Source of the DNA: Heterodera schachtii
Taxonomy: Eukaryota; Nematoda; Chromadorea; Rhabditida; Heteroderidae
NCBI GenBank assembly: GCA_023374025.1
Contig: SIJG01000080.1
Coordinates: 386,029 to 450,028 of the forward strand
Reading direction: 5' to 3'
DNA length: 64,000 bases
In this document: positions 13,701-22,382 of the stretch, piece after piece
Position numbering within the stretch: the first letter of the stretch is position 1
Layout of the letters: each line of letters starts with the position of its first letter
Program-made: the position numbers and the translations under genes
The notes under the pieces: generated by a model
What the model was told of the DNA's origin: nothing
Database searches by the model: none
The model's input: only the letters and a program-made list of their open reading frames with translations

Positions 13701-15743
13701 CTTCTCATTATTAAATCACTATAAAAGCGGTGCTAAACATTAAAAAAATGTAAACAAAATATTGAGCATTTTATAGAGTGAATTAATAATAAAATAATTT
13801 TTATTTTAACTATTTTTAAAGCAAGTTCAACTTTAAATATAATTAAAATTCATAAATTCGAAATTTTGTGAATTGTTTAAATTAATAAATTTATTTTAAA
13901 ACATGGAAATAAATGAAAACATTTGGACGAGGGTGCAAAGATTATGAAATTATAATACAATATGGTTTAAAAACCGGTTGATAAATTTTTTAACCAATTT
14001 AATGAATCATAAAATTTGTTATTTTTAAATCAATTTAATATTTATAAAGAAAAATTTAAACTCTAAACAATAATAGAATATGGAAATAATAAATTGGGAT
14101 AATTCCAGGGCTGTCTTGCATTTTTTTTCTGGATTCTACGTATCTATTTTTTTGCCTTTTTTGTAAATATTTTCAGATTTTACATATTTTGCCATTTTCC
14201 TCAACAACCGATAAATTTAATCGAATTTCGAAAATTTTGGCTTATCGACTTTTTGTTCGAATTCGGGTCTGGGTTTTGGAATTCAGAACGATCTTCTTAT
14301 AGACTTTTATTTTAAACTACAATATTAAATACTACATAACTTTAATTTAGAATATTTGTATAACTAACGCATTTTATAAATTCATTCAGAAAAAATTAAA
14401 ATACTTACAAAAACTTATAATAATTGAATTTTATTAAAAATGAAAAAATAATTATTAAAAAGCAAATGTAAATAGTATATCGTTCATAAATATTAGTAAA
14501 GAAACAATCGAAAATCTTAAAACTAATTTAGGTTTTAAGTGACTGGTAGGTAAATACAATAAGAACTTATTCATTAAATATACTAAAATATGAAAATTTA
14601 TTTATTATTTGCTTTCTATTAGAAATATAATTAAACGGCAATTAAAATATAAATATATGAGGTATAAAATATATATATATATTAGAGGAAACAATTAAAA
14701 ATATTTGATTATTAAAATTCTCATAATGACTCAAAGAAAAGATTCTTTTTTGTTTCTATCCATTTATAAATTCATATAAAAAATTTAAAAATTACAACAC
14801 AAAAATTATTAATTTCAACATTAAGGAAATTGTACAATAAATAGAGTTATATCCCTTTCAATAAACAGTAAATTAAAAGTTAAATTTACATATTATGTAA
14901 TGGTATCGAGCATAATTATAGAAGGAAAATACAAGGCTTTCATATTAAAAATTTATTTTTTTCAAATTTTACTTTATAAAATAAAAATAAATTTCTTAGA
15001 ATATAATAAGCTAAAAATAAACACAGTTATAATGAAAGGAATTAAGTACTGCGATGAAATTATGGATTAACGCACTGAATTGAACATGAGAAAATAATAT
15101 CTAAAATAAATAGATATAAGCAATATTTTTAAAATTTTATATGGAATAAAGAATTTTGTTTTAAAACATACGGCAAAAAGGAATAAATAAAACTTGATTT
15201 TGTTTAATTTTCATGTTATAAAACACAAAAAGTTTATAAAACACAATTTAAAAAATTTATGAATATAATTAAGTCCATGGAATTAAAGAATAAAAAGATT
15301 CTATAAAAAGTCAACCAAAAAATTTAATTATGTTGTAAAAAGCTTAAATCTATCCCTTGAACAGAAATTGCATAATTCAGATAAAAAAGAACGATAAAGT
15401 AAATCATATCTTAATCTTAAAATTATAATTTAAATCAAATACATTAATAATTTCTAGATTATAAATTATCAAAGCAAACAAGTTTTTCATTTAAAAAGTT
15501 TTATTATTTTTTAAGAGATTTTTGACTTTAAAACATAATTGTATCATAAAAAACAAATGAGACACTTACGCTACTCATAACTTACGCAATTTAATTTTTT
15601 TAAAATCTTTTAATAATAACAATTTTGGAAAATATAATTATAAATTCAAACTCATTTTGTTTTACATTAAAATGAATATTGTTTATTATGTTCCTAAATA
15701 AAACTTTTTATATAAGTTTTCTTTGTAAAAAACAACCATTTAG
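4795..15743. other. 11-kb AT-rich desert with a few weak islands
   Basis: The composition is about 80-85% AT with alternating A-rich and T-rich blocks. Weak islands include a 43-codon frame at 5391-5522 (MLKFVNVLKLKQFIRLIRRL start), a 16-codon frame near 7744, a splice-flanked island at 10568-10605 (TTTTACCAG before, GTAAGA after), a 66-codon frame at 11777-11977, and AGAAAGCGTCGCACG|GTAATA at about 13086-13101. None is strong enough to call a gene. Segments at 8440-8530 and 8855-8990 belong to a dispersed repeat also seen at 33.7-34.0, 36.2-36.4 and 38.2-38.4 kb. Confidence 0.5.
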
Positions 15744-15854
15744 CTAAAACGTTACGTATTGAGACCGAGTTCGCATGAACAACATGAAAAAATGAAAAAA
15801 GATCAACTTGATCAGTCGAGAAAAAAAATTGAAAAAATTATTTTACAAAAGTAA
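15744..15854 (+). CDS. Candidate terminal exon, charged coiled-coil-like
   Basis: After the acceptor-like string CCATTTAG an open frame of 36 codons reads LKRYVLRPSSHEQHEKMKKD then QLDQSRKKIEKIILQK and ends in TAA. Leu/Ile spacing in the Lys/Glu-rich second half could form a short amphipathic helix. There is no ATG at the start, so it would have to be an internal or last exon. It is the first of several coding-like islands between 15.7 and 17.4 kb. Function unknown. Confidence 0.3.
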   Translation, partial: LKRYVLRPSSHEQHEKMKKDQLDQSRKKIEKIILQK

Positions 15855-16452
15855 ATAATATTGTTTTATTTAGAATATTAAATCAAAAAGAAATAATATA
15901 AACGCAACTTTCATACCAAAATATAAAAGCTATAATAAAAAATGATGAAAATTTTGAAAAATAAAAATCCAAAAATTCCAAAATAATTCATACTTAGCTA
16001 CTCATATTACGAAAAATTATTATTAGGAATTTATTTAATTAAAAAGGTAGAATATTCAAATGTTATTAAACATCTTTTAGAAAAATACAAACTGCAAAAA
16101 CAAATAATGGTCAAAAGAAAATATTAATAATTTTTATTAATTATTTGCGTGATAATATAAATGATTTATATAAACAAATATTATTTAATAAAAATTTCCC
16201 TGATGATAAAAATTTTTAATGTTAAACAAATATAAATGTTTGTTCCTATTAATAATATGTAAATGAATTAATATACAAAAAATGAAACACTTAATCAGTA
16301 ATACAATTATACAAATCACTTTGAAAATAAAAATCTAAATCACATTTAATTTTTTAAATTTTAACTCATAATCTATCAAAACTTACAAATATACATACGA
16401 AACTTTATAAAATAAAATAAAAAACAACACAAGTATTAAAATTAATTTATAG

Positions 16453-16535
16453 CTAGAAGAATTTGGCAGACCAGCAGTACTGAAATGGTGGACAAGATGA
16501 TGCATGATGCTATTGTTGGGGGAGGATTTTCATAA
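16453..16535 (+). CDS. Candidate terminal exon, unknown
   Basis: An acceptor-like TTTATAG precedes a GC-rich patch. One frame reads RRIWQTSSTEMVDKMMHDAI then VGGGFS and a TAA at 16533-16535. An alternative frame (LEEFGRPAVLKWWTR) stops earlier at TGA. Codon choice differs from the flanking desert, but which frame, if either, is translated cannot be settled. TATATAAAAG follows at 16544. Confidence 0.22.
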
Positions 16536-16542
16536 ATCTTTC

Positions 16543-16552
16543 TATATAAAAG
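16543..16552 (+). promoter_or_regulatory. TATA-box-like sequence
   Basis: CTATATAAAAGCGCTAC matches a TATA box followed by a GC-rich base step and is unusual here because most AT strings lack such a context. No transcript start or gene directly downstream can be shown, so this is only a motif match in a very AT-rich region. Confidence 0.12.
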
Positions 16553-17013
16553 CGCTACATTTTGCAATCATTTTTTTTACTACACAATTCATACGAGCAA
16601 AAAATATTGTATCTTGGAAAGCTTATAATTAAATAATATGTAAATCAATTGCGAAACTTTAAGTATTAATACGTGAAAATGAAAAATTATTATCCATATA
16701 AAAAATTAAATGTAATTGCGCAAAATATGGCATATGAATTAATTAAATCATTAAATACTGGTTAAAATATTCATAAATTAATGATTTTAGAAATTTTCTT
16801 TATGTTTGGATTTAAAATCTTCATTTAAAAGCGTAAATTTAAAAAAAGACATGTATTTTGCAATAAATAATTACAAATTAGGCAATAAATATACAAAAAT
16901 AAATAAATTGCATTTATTTTTGATTCAAATAAAAAAATCTTGGTTTTCAAAATAAAAAATAAAGCTTAATTTTATTTAGTAGGATCAACTTTAAATTTTT
17001 GTCAATTTTGGAG

Positions 17014-17048
17014 TTCCGCTGCAGCAGTTGTAACATGTGTCAAAAAAG
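17014..17048 (+). CDS. Possible Cys-rich microexon
   Basis: A 35-bp patch between GGAG and G|GTTATG reads FRCSSCNMCQK, a CxxCxxC arrangement, in one frame. The minus strand also gives an open frame (MLQLLQRNSKID), so strand is ambiguous. It is listed only because it stands out in composition next to other islands. Confidence 0.15.
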
Positions 17049-17321
17049 GTTATGCATTATTTTGACAGAAAAGAGCAATAAATTTAGCCAATGAAAAATG
17101 TAAATAAATGAAAAGAAACAAAATAAATAATTTACGTAAGATCCAAAAAAAATTAATCGCTTGTGAATCATCAAACCCAAAATAAGAAGAGATAAAATTG
17201 TATTACTAAAATATAGCTGATAAATTATATGAATAGGTTATATAAAATAAAAAGCATGCAATTACCAAACAACCCGCACCCGCATTGAATGAAATCGCTG
17301 CATATGATGCGATTTAACAAC

Positions 17322-17399
17322 ATGGACAAAAAAGAAGATCTGGCAGAAATCAAGAGAGCAGAGAAGTTATTATGTAAAGAAAAATCAAAAGTTAATTAG
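17322..17399 (+). CDS. Small ORF or first exon, Lys/Glu-rich
   Basis: ATG opens MDKKEDLAEIKRAEKLLCKE then KSKVN and TAG (25 codons). A donor-like T|GTAAAG lies after LL. The charged helix-like composition resembles the coiled-coil start of the gene at 18.7 kb, but no joining acceptor in the right phase could be proven. The opposite strand also carries a 32-codon frame (17228-17326 region) with four Cys. Strand is unresolved. Confidence 0.22.
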   Translation: MDKKEDLAEIKRAEKLLCKEKSKVN

Positions 17400-18611
17400 T
17401 ATACACTTTATTTAAAAATGGGGAATTATACCAAATTATAAAAAAACAATTAAAAGATTATTCACGAAATCTTATCCAAAAAAAGGTGCAGAATAAATTA
17501 TTCAATTTTTAAAAGCAAATAAATAAAATAATATAATAATTTGAAATAAAAACTTAGTCAAAAAACATTTTTATGATTACTACCAAATATTCAACGAAAT
17601 TAAAAATATTAGACAAATAATATATTTATATGAAATAAAGCTTCATAAATTATCAGAACACTTGCATAATCAGTAGATATAACTAGAAGATGAATATAAA
17701 CAAATTTAGTCATAAAAAAGAAAAATATATAAATTCACTATAACTTAAGAAACCAAAAAAAATAAATGTACGAAAATGTATGTTCTAAAAATAAAATTAT
17801 TTTTAAAATTTCTTGGATTGATTATTATAAAATTATTATTTGTGCAATAACATGCAAAAAAGTTCAACTTTAAATATTCATTTTTACAACATTTAATTTT
17901 CAATACTACTCTTTAATTTGAAATACAAAGTTAAAAAACCTATTTAAAAAATACATTTAAATATTTAAAATACTTATTTTACTGCATATGTCATTAAACA
18001 AAATATTTTTAAATAATACTATTTAAACCAAATTAAAATTCTTTGGCTGAACCACTTAATTTTTTCAATGCCGATCTAAGACTTGGTTTAAAAAAATTTA
18101 TTAATGTATATTCCTTATAATATTTTCAAGATATTATGATTATTCACTTTTTATATAATTTAAAAACTTTGTATAAATATATAGAAAATTCATGGCTTAT
18201 TATGCAATTAAAGTTATTTTATTTTTCATATTATTGTTCTTGAATTAAAATGAAAAATTAAGACTTATTAATCAATTTAGTTCGTTTTTATTTTGGTTGA
18301 ATTATTATTCTTGTAAATTATATTTTAATTTTTTCAAGGAAAGAGAGTAAGTTTAAACACAAAGCCATTATAAAAAAATCTTGAATTAAAATTGTAAATT
18401 AAAATAATTTCATATTATATTTTTTTAAATAAGACTTTTCACTATTTTTTCAAATATAGATGCAAGATTTCATTATTGTTATTAACACGGATGAAATTTA
18501 TAGTTGCTTTACTGCAAAATGTTAGTTTTTATGTTCTAAAAACCCTAAAATAAGTGCTAAAAATCGAAAATAGTGCATGGCCACCGGCTGAGACTTTCGA
18601 TTTATAATATT

Positions 18612-18660
18612 CTATAGGTGTATTCCATGGCTCCTGCTCTTAAATTCATTTATTGTGGGA
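18612..18660. repeat. Intronic palindrome copy 1 (5' of exon 1)
   Basis: CTATAGGTGTATTCC ... TAAATTCATTTATTGTGGGA matches the copy at 22064-22112 over its length. It lies upstream of the acceptor at 18677-18681, suggesting that this region is intron or outron. Confidence 0.6.
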
Positions 18661-18703
18661 GTTTAGTTTTTATATTCCCAGCTTTAAAATACAAGCGCCG
18701 AAC

Positions 18704-19253
18704 ATGTTGCGCCGCCAGGAATTGTGCGGGGAACTTCAATCGCGTTCTCTTCGCATTTCTAGGCTTCTGCAAATTCTGCAGCAGCATGTATGGGTTTAGC
18801 AAAAAATTCATTTTCTAATAGTCATTTATTTTTCTTAGGCGGCGGATGCAAAAAATGTGAAGCAGTCGTACATTAAAGTGGTCAATCAGAAGAAGAAGCA
18901 ATTGAAAGAAAGGGCGGATGCACTGGAAAGCAAGAAGATGGAAAATGAGGAGCTCACATTGGAAAATCGGTTGCTTCGTGAACGATTTACCAAGTTGGAA
19001 GGAATGGTAAGGAAACAGCAAGTTGTGGGTATTACCACTTGGGGTGTATTCCTAGGCACCTGCACTGAAATTCACCTATACTATAATAATAGGAACAATC
19101 CTTAGAAATTTATTAAGCTAATTGGTCTTAAATTTTTTTAAGGCCGATGAGCGAGAAAGTAAGTTGAGCTTTGCGGACTTCACTGTGACGAAGTTCGATA
19201 GAATGTATGCTGCTGTTTGTTCTGAGAATGCCGCCCTCAGAAAATTGATTGAG
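18704..19253 (+). other. Exons 1-3: coiled-coil N-terminus
   Basis: Exon 1 starts MLRRQELCGELQSRSLRISR and ends HisGln-rich at CAT|GTATGG. Exon 2 (56 codons) is Lys/Glu/Leu heptad-like, including NQKKKQLKERADALESKKME and ENRLLRERFTKLEGM. Exon 3 continues with ADERESKLSFADFTVTKFDR and SENAALRKLIE. Regular Leu spacing with charged flanks indicates a long coiled coil, suggesting dimerisation. The ATG at 18704 is chosen because it is the first in the exon after the CCCAG acceptor at 18677-18681. AADA and RADA in exon 2 carry the GGCGGATGC word. Confidence 0.75.
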
Positions 19254-22193
19254 GTGACTTGTTTTTATTTAAAAAATTTCAAATCTCATCTTCTTAGCGT
19301 CGTGGTCTTGGTTCGCCTCTGCGTATGCCAACCCCACCTCCGCCACCACCACCAAGACCACCATCAGTGGGGCGGATGCCATCAAAGCAGAAGAAGGCGT
19401 GGGAAGATCTGCCGCCACCAGCGTCACCTGACCAACTGTCACCGCGAGGGGCGTCACCAACCATAAGTTTTCTGGAAAGAAGTTATGCAGAAATGAGGGC
19501 GTTGCGTACGCCTTCGCCGCAGCATATTGATCCATTCCCCACGCGGGTTAGTTTTGCTTAGTCCACTTATAATGTATCACAAGGCTCATGCCTTTAAATC
19601 TACCCATAGTAGAATTAATAAAATAAATTGATTATTTTTTACATCAAGGCTGTGCAGATGAGGGCGGATGCAGGATTAGCGCAAGAAGAAGAAGAACTGA
19701 ATGAATGGATTGTGCACGAGGCTACGCAGATTGGGGCGGATGCAGGATTAGTGCAAGAAGAAATTAATGAATTGATTGGGCACGCCCAAGAAATGGCTGA
19801 TGATGTCTTGATGGAACAACCCGGCTCAACCACAAACATGGATGCTCAACGAAACATTGCGGCTGCACAAATGCTTAACATCATTATGGCTGTTGGATCA
19901 GAAGGGGAAGGGGCGGATGCGATTGAGCCAGCCGTTAATCAGCAGCAGCAGCAATAACATCAGCAGCAGCTTGCTCGTGCTCTGCGGACTAGTCCAGCGG
20001 TGGCTCCTCCTGTTCCGGTAATATGTGTTTACTTTAAGTATATTCTAAAGCATCAGCTCCGAAATACACCAATCGTATATTCTACATTATTTAATTAAGG
20101 CCAAACGGAAAGGTTCGGGTGCGACTGCGATTGAGCCAGCCGTTGACCAGCAGCAGCAGCAACAACATCAGCAGCAGCTTGCTCGTGCTCGGCGGACTAG
20201 TCCAGCGGTGGCTCCTCCAGCTCCGGTAATTATGCGTTTACTTTAAGTATATTCTAAGCATACGCTCCCAAATACACCCGTTGTATATTCTAAATTATTT
20301 AATTAGGCCAAATAGAAAGGGGCGGATGCGACTGCGACTGAGCCAGCCGTTGAACAGCAGCAGCAACAACAGCAGCAACATCAGCAGCAGCTTGTTCGTG
20401 CTCGGCGGACTAGTCCAGCGGTGGCTCCTCCAGCTCCGGTAATTATGCGTTTACTTTAAATATATTCTAAGCATACGCTCCCAAATACACCCATTGTATA
20501 TTCTAAATTATTTAATTAAGACCAAACAGAAAGGGGCGGCTGCGACTGCGACTGAGCCAGCCGTTGAACAGCAGCAGCAACAACAGCAGCAACATCAGCA
20601 GCAGCTTGTTCGTGCTCGGCGGACTAGTCCAGCGGTGGCTCCTCCAGCTCCGGTAATTATGCGTTTACTTTAAATATATTCTAAGCATACGCTCCCAAAT
20701 ACACCCATTGTATATTCTAAATTATTTAATTAAGACCAAACAGAAAGGGGCGGATGCGACTGCGACTGAGCCAGCCGTTGAACAGCAGCAGCAACAACAG
20801 CAGCAACATCAGCAGCAGCTTGTTCGTGCTCGGCGGACTAGTCCAGCGGTGGCTCCTCCAGCTCCGGTAATTATGCGTTAACTTTAAATATATTCTAAGC
20901 ATACGCTCCCAAATACACCCATTGTATATTCTAAATTATTTAATTAAGACCAAACAGAAAGGGGCGGCTGCGACTGCGACTGAGCCAGCCGTTGAACAGC
21001 AGCAGCAACAACAGCAGCAACACCAGCAGCAGCTTGTTCGTGCTCGGCGGACTAGCCCAGCGGTGGCTCCGGTGGCTGTAACTCCAGCTCCGGTAATTAT
21101 GCCTTTCTTTAAGTATATTCTAAGGCATACGCTCCCAAATACACCCATTGTATATTCTAAATTATTTAATTAGGCCAAACAGAAAGGGGAGGATGCGACT
21201 GCGACTGGCAAGAAGCGGCGGGGGGCGGATATACTCTTTTATTTACAGCTGCCGCCGCCATCTCCAACTAAGAATCGAGCGGATCTTGACCGCTTTGCCT
21301 TAGCTTCGCTTCGACGAACCCAACCAAACAGACGGGTGAAGTATCAACCAGTTAAGAAGATCGACATTAAATGGCGCACTCGTGAACCTCCCGTGCCGCT
21401 GGGGCCACCAGCACCCAAACGATCTGTATCAGTTACGCCGCGCGTGTGGGCGAATGTGGCCCCCATGGCAACACTTTTGGCGGCACCACCACATCCTGTT
21501 GAGCGTTCAGCTTCTGCTGCTCCCACCGGGCGACCTGCTGGGGCGGATGCTCGGCCAAACCACTCAATCTGCGCAACGTGTGGACATGTTTTGGGCCTCA
21601 CCAGGACGAAAGAAACCACAAAGATTAAGGGCTTTGAAGTAAGTGCCTATCTCTTGTTTTGTATTCATCCATAGTGGAATTAGTACCTTTTACCTTATTA
21701 AGTATATTCTAAGTCCTCTACTTAAGAATCCACTTATAGTAAGCATAAAATTTTACCTTTCAGAAGGACTCGGTGGCTGATGCTGTGGTCTGCAACGGCT
21801 GCAACGCAGCTTTTCATCGAGACGCAAAGTTGACGTGTTGCCCAAGTTATCACAGTGCCGGCCCGGAAAAGAAGGAAATCTGGATTTGTGACAAGTGGGT
21901 TTAAATATAATTTTTTAAATAAATAGTAATTATTCCTCACTGAGCACAAACTACATCTGCTGGATAACAATTTACTTTAAGTGAATTTTAGAGCAGGTGC
22001 ATTGGAATCCACTTATAGTGAATTTAAATAAAAGTTCAAGTGAACTGTAGGAAGCATAATTTACTATAGGTGAATTTCAGGGCACCTGCTTTTAAATTCA
22101 CTCATAGTGGACTTTTTAATTAAATTACAAAGGAATTATATGTCCAAAAATGTCCATTAATTATATAATTTAAGTTGCAAATCTTCGGATTAA
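18704..22193 (+). CDS. Multi-exon coiled-coil / poly-Gln / PHD-finger protein gene
   Basis: Exons seen by frame plus GT-AG signals: 18704-18787, 18839-19006, 19143-19253, 19298-19546, 19649-20017, 20100-20225, 20307-20438, 20521-20652, 20735-20866, 20949-21092, 21174-21638, 21764-21894, 22175-22193. All introns are phase 0 except the last, which splits an AAT codon. The ~753 codon positions encode coiled coil (1-~120), a proline-rich region (~122-204), acidic repeats and poly-Gln arrays (~205-549), a basic Pro/Ala region (~550-680) and a C-terminal PHD-like finger (~685-750). It is probably a nuclear chromatin-reader or scaffold protein, inferred from the finger. In-frame TAA at 19955 (codon 307) and TAG at 20313 (codon 372) break it unless exons 5 and 7 are skipped or the gene is decaying. 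The frame is also open upstream to an acceptor at 18681, so either a 5' exon or trans-splicing is possible. Confidence 0.75.
19035..19084. repeat. Intronic palindrome copy 2 (intron 2)
   Basis: CCACTTGGGGTGTATTCC ... GGCACCTGC ... AAATTCACCTATACTA. It shares the central GGCACCTGC and the inverted ends with the 22061-22112 copy. Confidence 0.6.
19298..19546 (+). other. Exon 4: proline-rich exon
   Basis: Eighty-three codons after the acceptor TTCTTAG contain a run of prolines (PTPPPPPPPRPPS), PPPASPDQLSP and PSPQHIDPFPTR, ending CGG|GTTAGT. It could bind SH3/WW-type partners, but that is inference from composition only. The GGCGGATGC word at 19371 is here read in another frame (GRMP), unlike the ADA reading everywhere else. 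The minus-strand frame at 19269-19535 is its shadow. Confidence 0.7.
19563..19613. repeat. Intronic palindrome copy 3 (intron 4)
   Basis: CCACTTATAATGTATCAC ... CCTTTAAATCTACCCATAGTAG. Ends are inverted CACTTATA/CATAGTAG, as in the other copies. Confidence 0.55.
19649..20017 (+). other. Exon 5: acidic ADA repeats and first poly-Gln block, with in-frame TAA
   Basis: Two copies of an acidic helix module (RADAGLAQEEEELNEW and GADAGLVQEEINELIG) are followed by a third ADA start and a Gln tract. At 19955-19957 the codon is TAA where the homologous position of exon 6 is CAA, a single C-to-T change. The frame then continues HQQQLARALRTSPAVAPPVP to the donor CCG|GTAATA, fully alignable with exon 6. 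The exon is 123 codons and symmetric, so skipping it keeps the frame but loses the acidic module. Termination here would give a 306-residue protein. Confidence 0.7.
20030..20084. repeat. Intronic palindrome copy 4 (intron 5), degenerate
   Basis: TACTTTAAGTATATTCTAAA ... AAATACACCAATCGTATATTC is a diverged member. The same text recurs in introns 6-10 because those introns were copied with the exon units. Confidence 0.45.
20100..21173 (+). repeat. Tandem array of five poly-Gln exon+intron units (exons 6-10)
   Basis: Units begin at 20100 (207 bp), 20307, 20521 and 20735 (214 bp each) and 20949 (225 bp). Each has a 42-48 codon exon, KQKGA(D/A)ATATEPAVEQ, then Gln/His tract, then LVRARRTSPAVAPPAP, plus an 81-82 bp intron. 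Exons 7, 8 and 9 differ by only a few bases. The third codon is TAG in exon 7 but CAG in exons 8-11. The codon after GGG GCG alternates GAT, GCT, GAT, GCT across exons 7-10, suggesting expansion as two-unit blocks. Intron identity is as high as exon identity, so the duplications are recent. Apparent long frames on the minus strand are shadows of the repeats. Confidence 0.85.
21174..21638 (+). other. Exon 11: basic Pro/Ala-rich linker and first zinc-ligand pair
   Basis: This 155-codon exon opens with the same AKQKG start as the array units, so its 5' end derives from the same duplicated module, then diverges into KKRRGAD and a basic, proline-rich stretch (RRTQPNRRVKYQPVKK). Near its end HSICATCGHV supplies the first CxxC of the finger, followed by LTRTKETTKIKGFE and a strong donor GAA|GTAAGT. 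PAGADAR at 21539 carries another GGCGGATGC word. The cluster of KKRR/RR residues could be a nuclear localisation signal (inferred). Confidence 0.75.
21696..21742. repeat. Intronic palindrome copy 5 (intron 11)
   Basis: TTATTAAGTATATTCTAAGT ... GAATCCACTTATAGTAA, related to copies in introns 5 and 12. Confidence 0.5.
21972..22020. repeat. Intronic palindrome copy 6 (intron 12, first)
   Basis: TTACTTTAAGTGAATTTTAG ... GGAATCCACTTATAGTG. Left and right arms are inverted (AAGTGAATT/AATCCACTT). Confidence 0.6.
22061..22112. repeat. Intronic palindrome copy 7 (intron 12, second)
   Basis: TTACTATAGGTGAATTTCAG, then GGCACCTGC, then TTAAATTCACTCATAGTGGA. This is the best-preserved imperfect palindrome of the family and sits 40 bp downstream of copy 6. 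Confidence 0.65.
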
Positions 22194-22382
22194 ACGATCA
22201 CCGCCAACCAAACAAATGTGAGCGCGTCTGTTACAATGGTTGAAGAAAGGGCGGATGCAAGTAGTGACCTGCCGGCATTGACTATTGATGAGAGTGCTGG
22301 GTCGCAGGAGATGGAAGAAGAAGATATGGATCATGGGGATGATGCGCAGGAGGATGGGGCGGATGCTGCAAAAAAGAGCTGA
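22194..22382 (+). CDS. In-frame extension beyond the TAA: acidic tail
   Basis: Directly after the TAA at 22191-22193 the same frame stays open for 62 codons to TGA at 22380-22382. It contains TMVEERADASSDLPALTIDE and EMEEEDMDHGDDAQEDGADA. The tail has two further GGCGGATGC words (22250, 22358), both in the ADA frame used across the gene, and exon-like base composition. So the tail looks like original coding sequence of this gene. Options are a recent stop gain, readthrough, or a separate start at ATG 22236. There is no splice signal removing the TAA that I can see. Confidence 0.55.
   Translation, partial: TITANQTNVSASVTMVEERADASSDLPALTIDESAGSQEMEEEDMDHGDDAQEDGADAAKKS

Larger units (their letters stand above)
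21764..22193 (+). other. Exons 12-13: PHD-like finger, second half
   Basis: Exon 12 (acceptor TTTCAG) reads VVCNGCNAAFHRDAKLTCCP, then KKEIWICD, and is split by a 280-nt intron after GACAA. Splicing to TTAAG|T gives AAT TGC, completing WICDNC before SSD and TAA at 22191. Ligand order CxxC-x28-CxxC-x4-H-x6-C-...-W-x-CxxC matches the C4HC3 PHD plan, including the Trp two residues before the last Cys pair. The CxxC spacer (28) and H-x6-C gap are longer than usual. A RING-like fold is less likely. The missing last Cys pair without this splice supports the exon 13 call. Confidence 0.7.

Noticed and set aside
18618..18818. 66-codon ORF starting in the 5' palindrome
   Set aside because: It crosses the CCCAG acceptor and exon 1 in a different frame. 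The spliced 18704 frame joins exon 2 cleanly.
19269..19535. 88-codon minus-strand ORF
   Set aside because: Shadow of exon 4, created by its GC-rich proline codons.
19955..20315. Genetic-code reassignment (UAA/UAG read as Gln)
   Set aside because: Both stops fall at Gln positions, but the gene has dozens of CAA/CAG codons and the LINE RT uses only CAA for Gln and ends in TAA. A Gln-rich gene losing constraint would acquire such stops by C-to-T change anyway.
20936..21148. Minus-strand Cys-rich ORF
   Set aside because: Antisense of the CAG/CAA tract in exon 10.
21344..21642. Additional frames in exon 11 on both strands
   Set aside because: They overlap the long, splice-consistent exon frame that supplies the zinc ligands.
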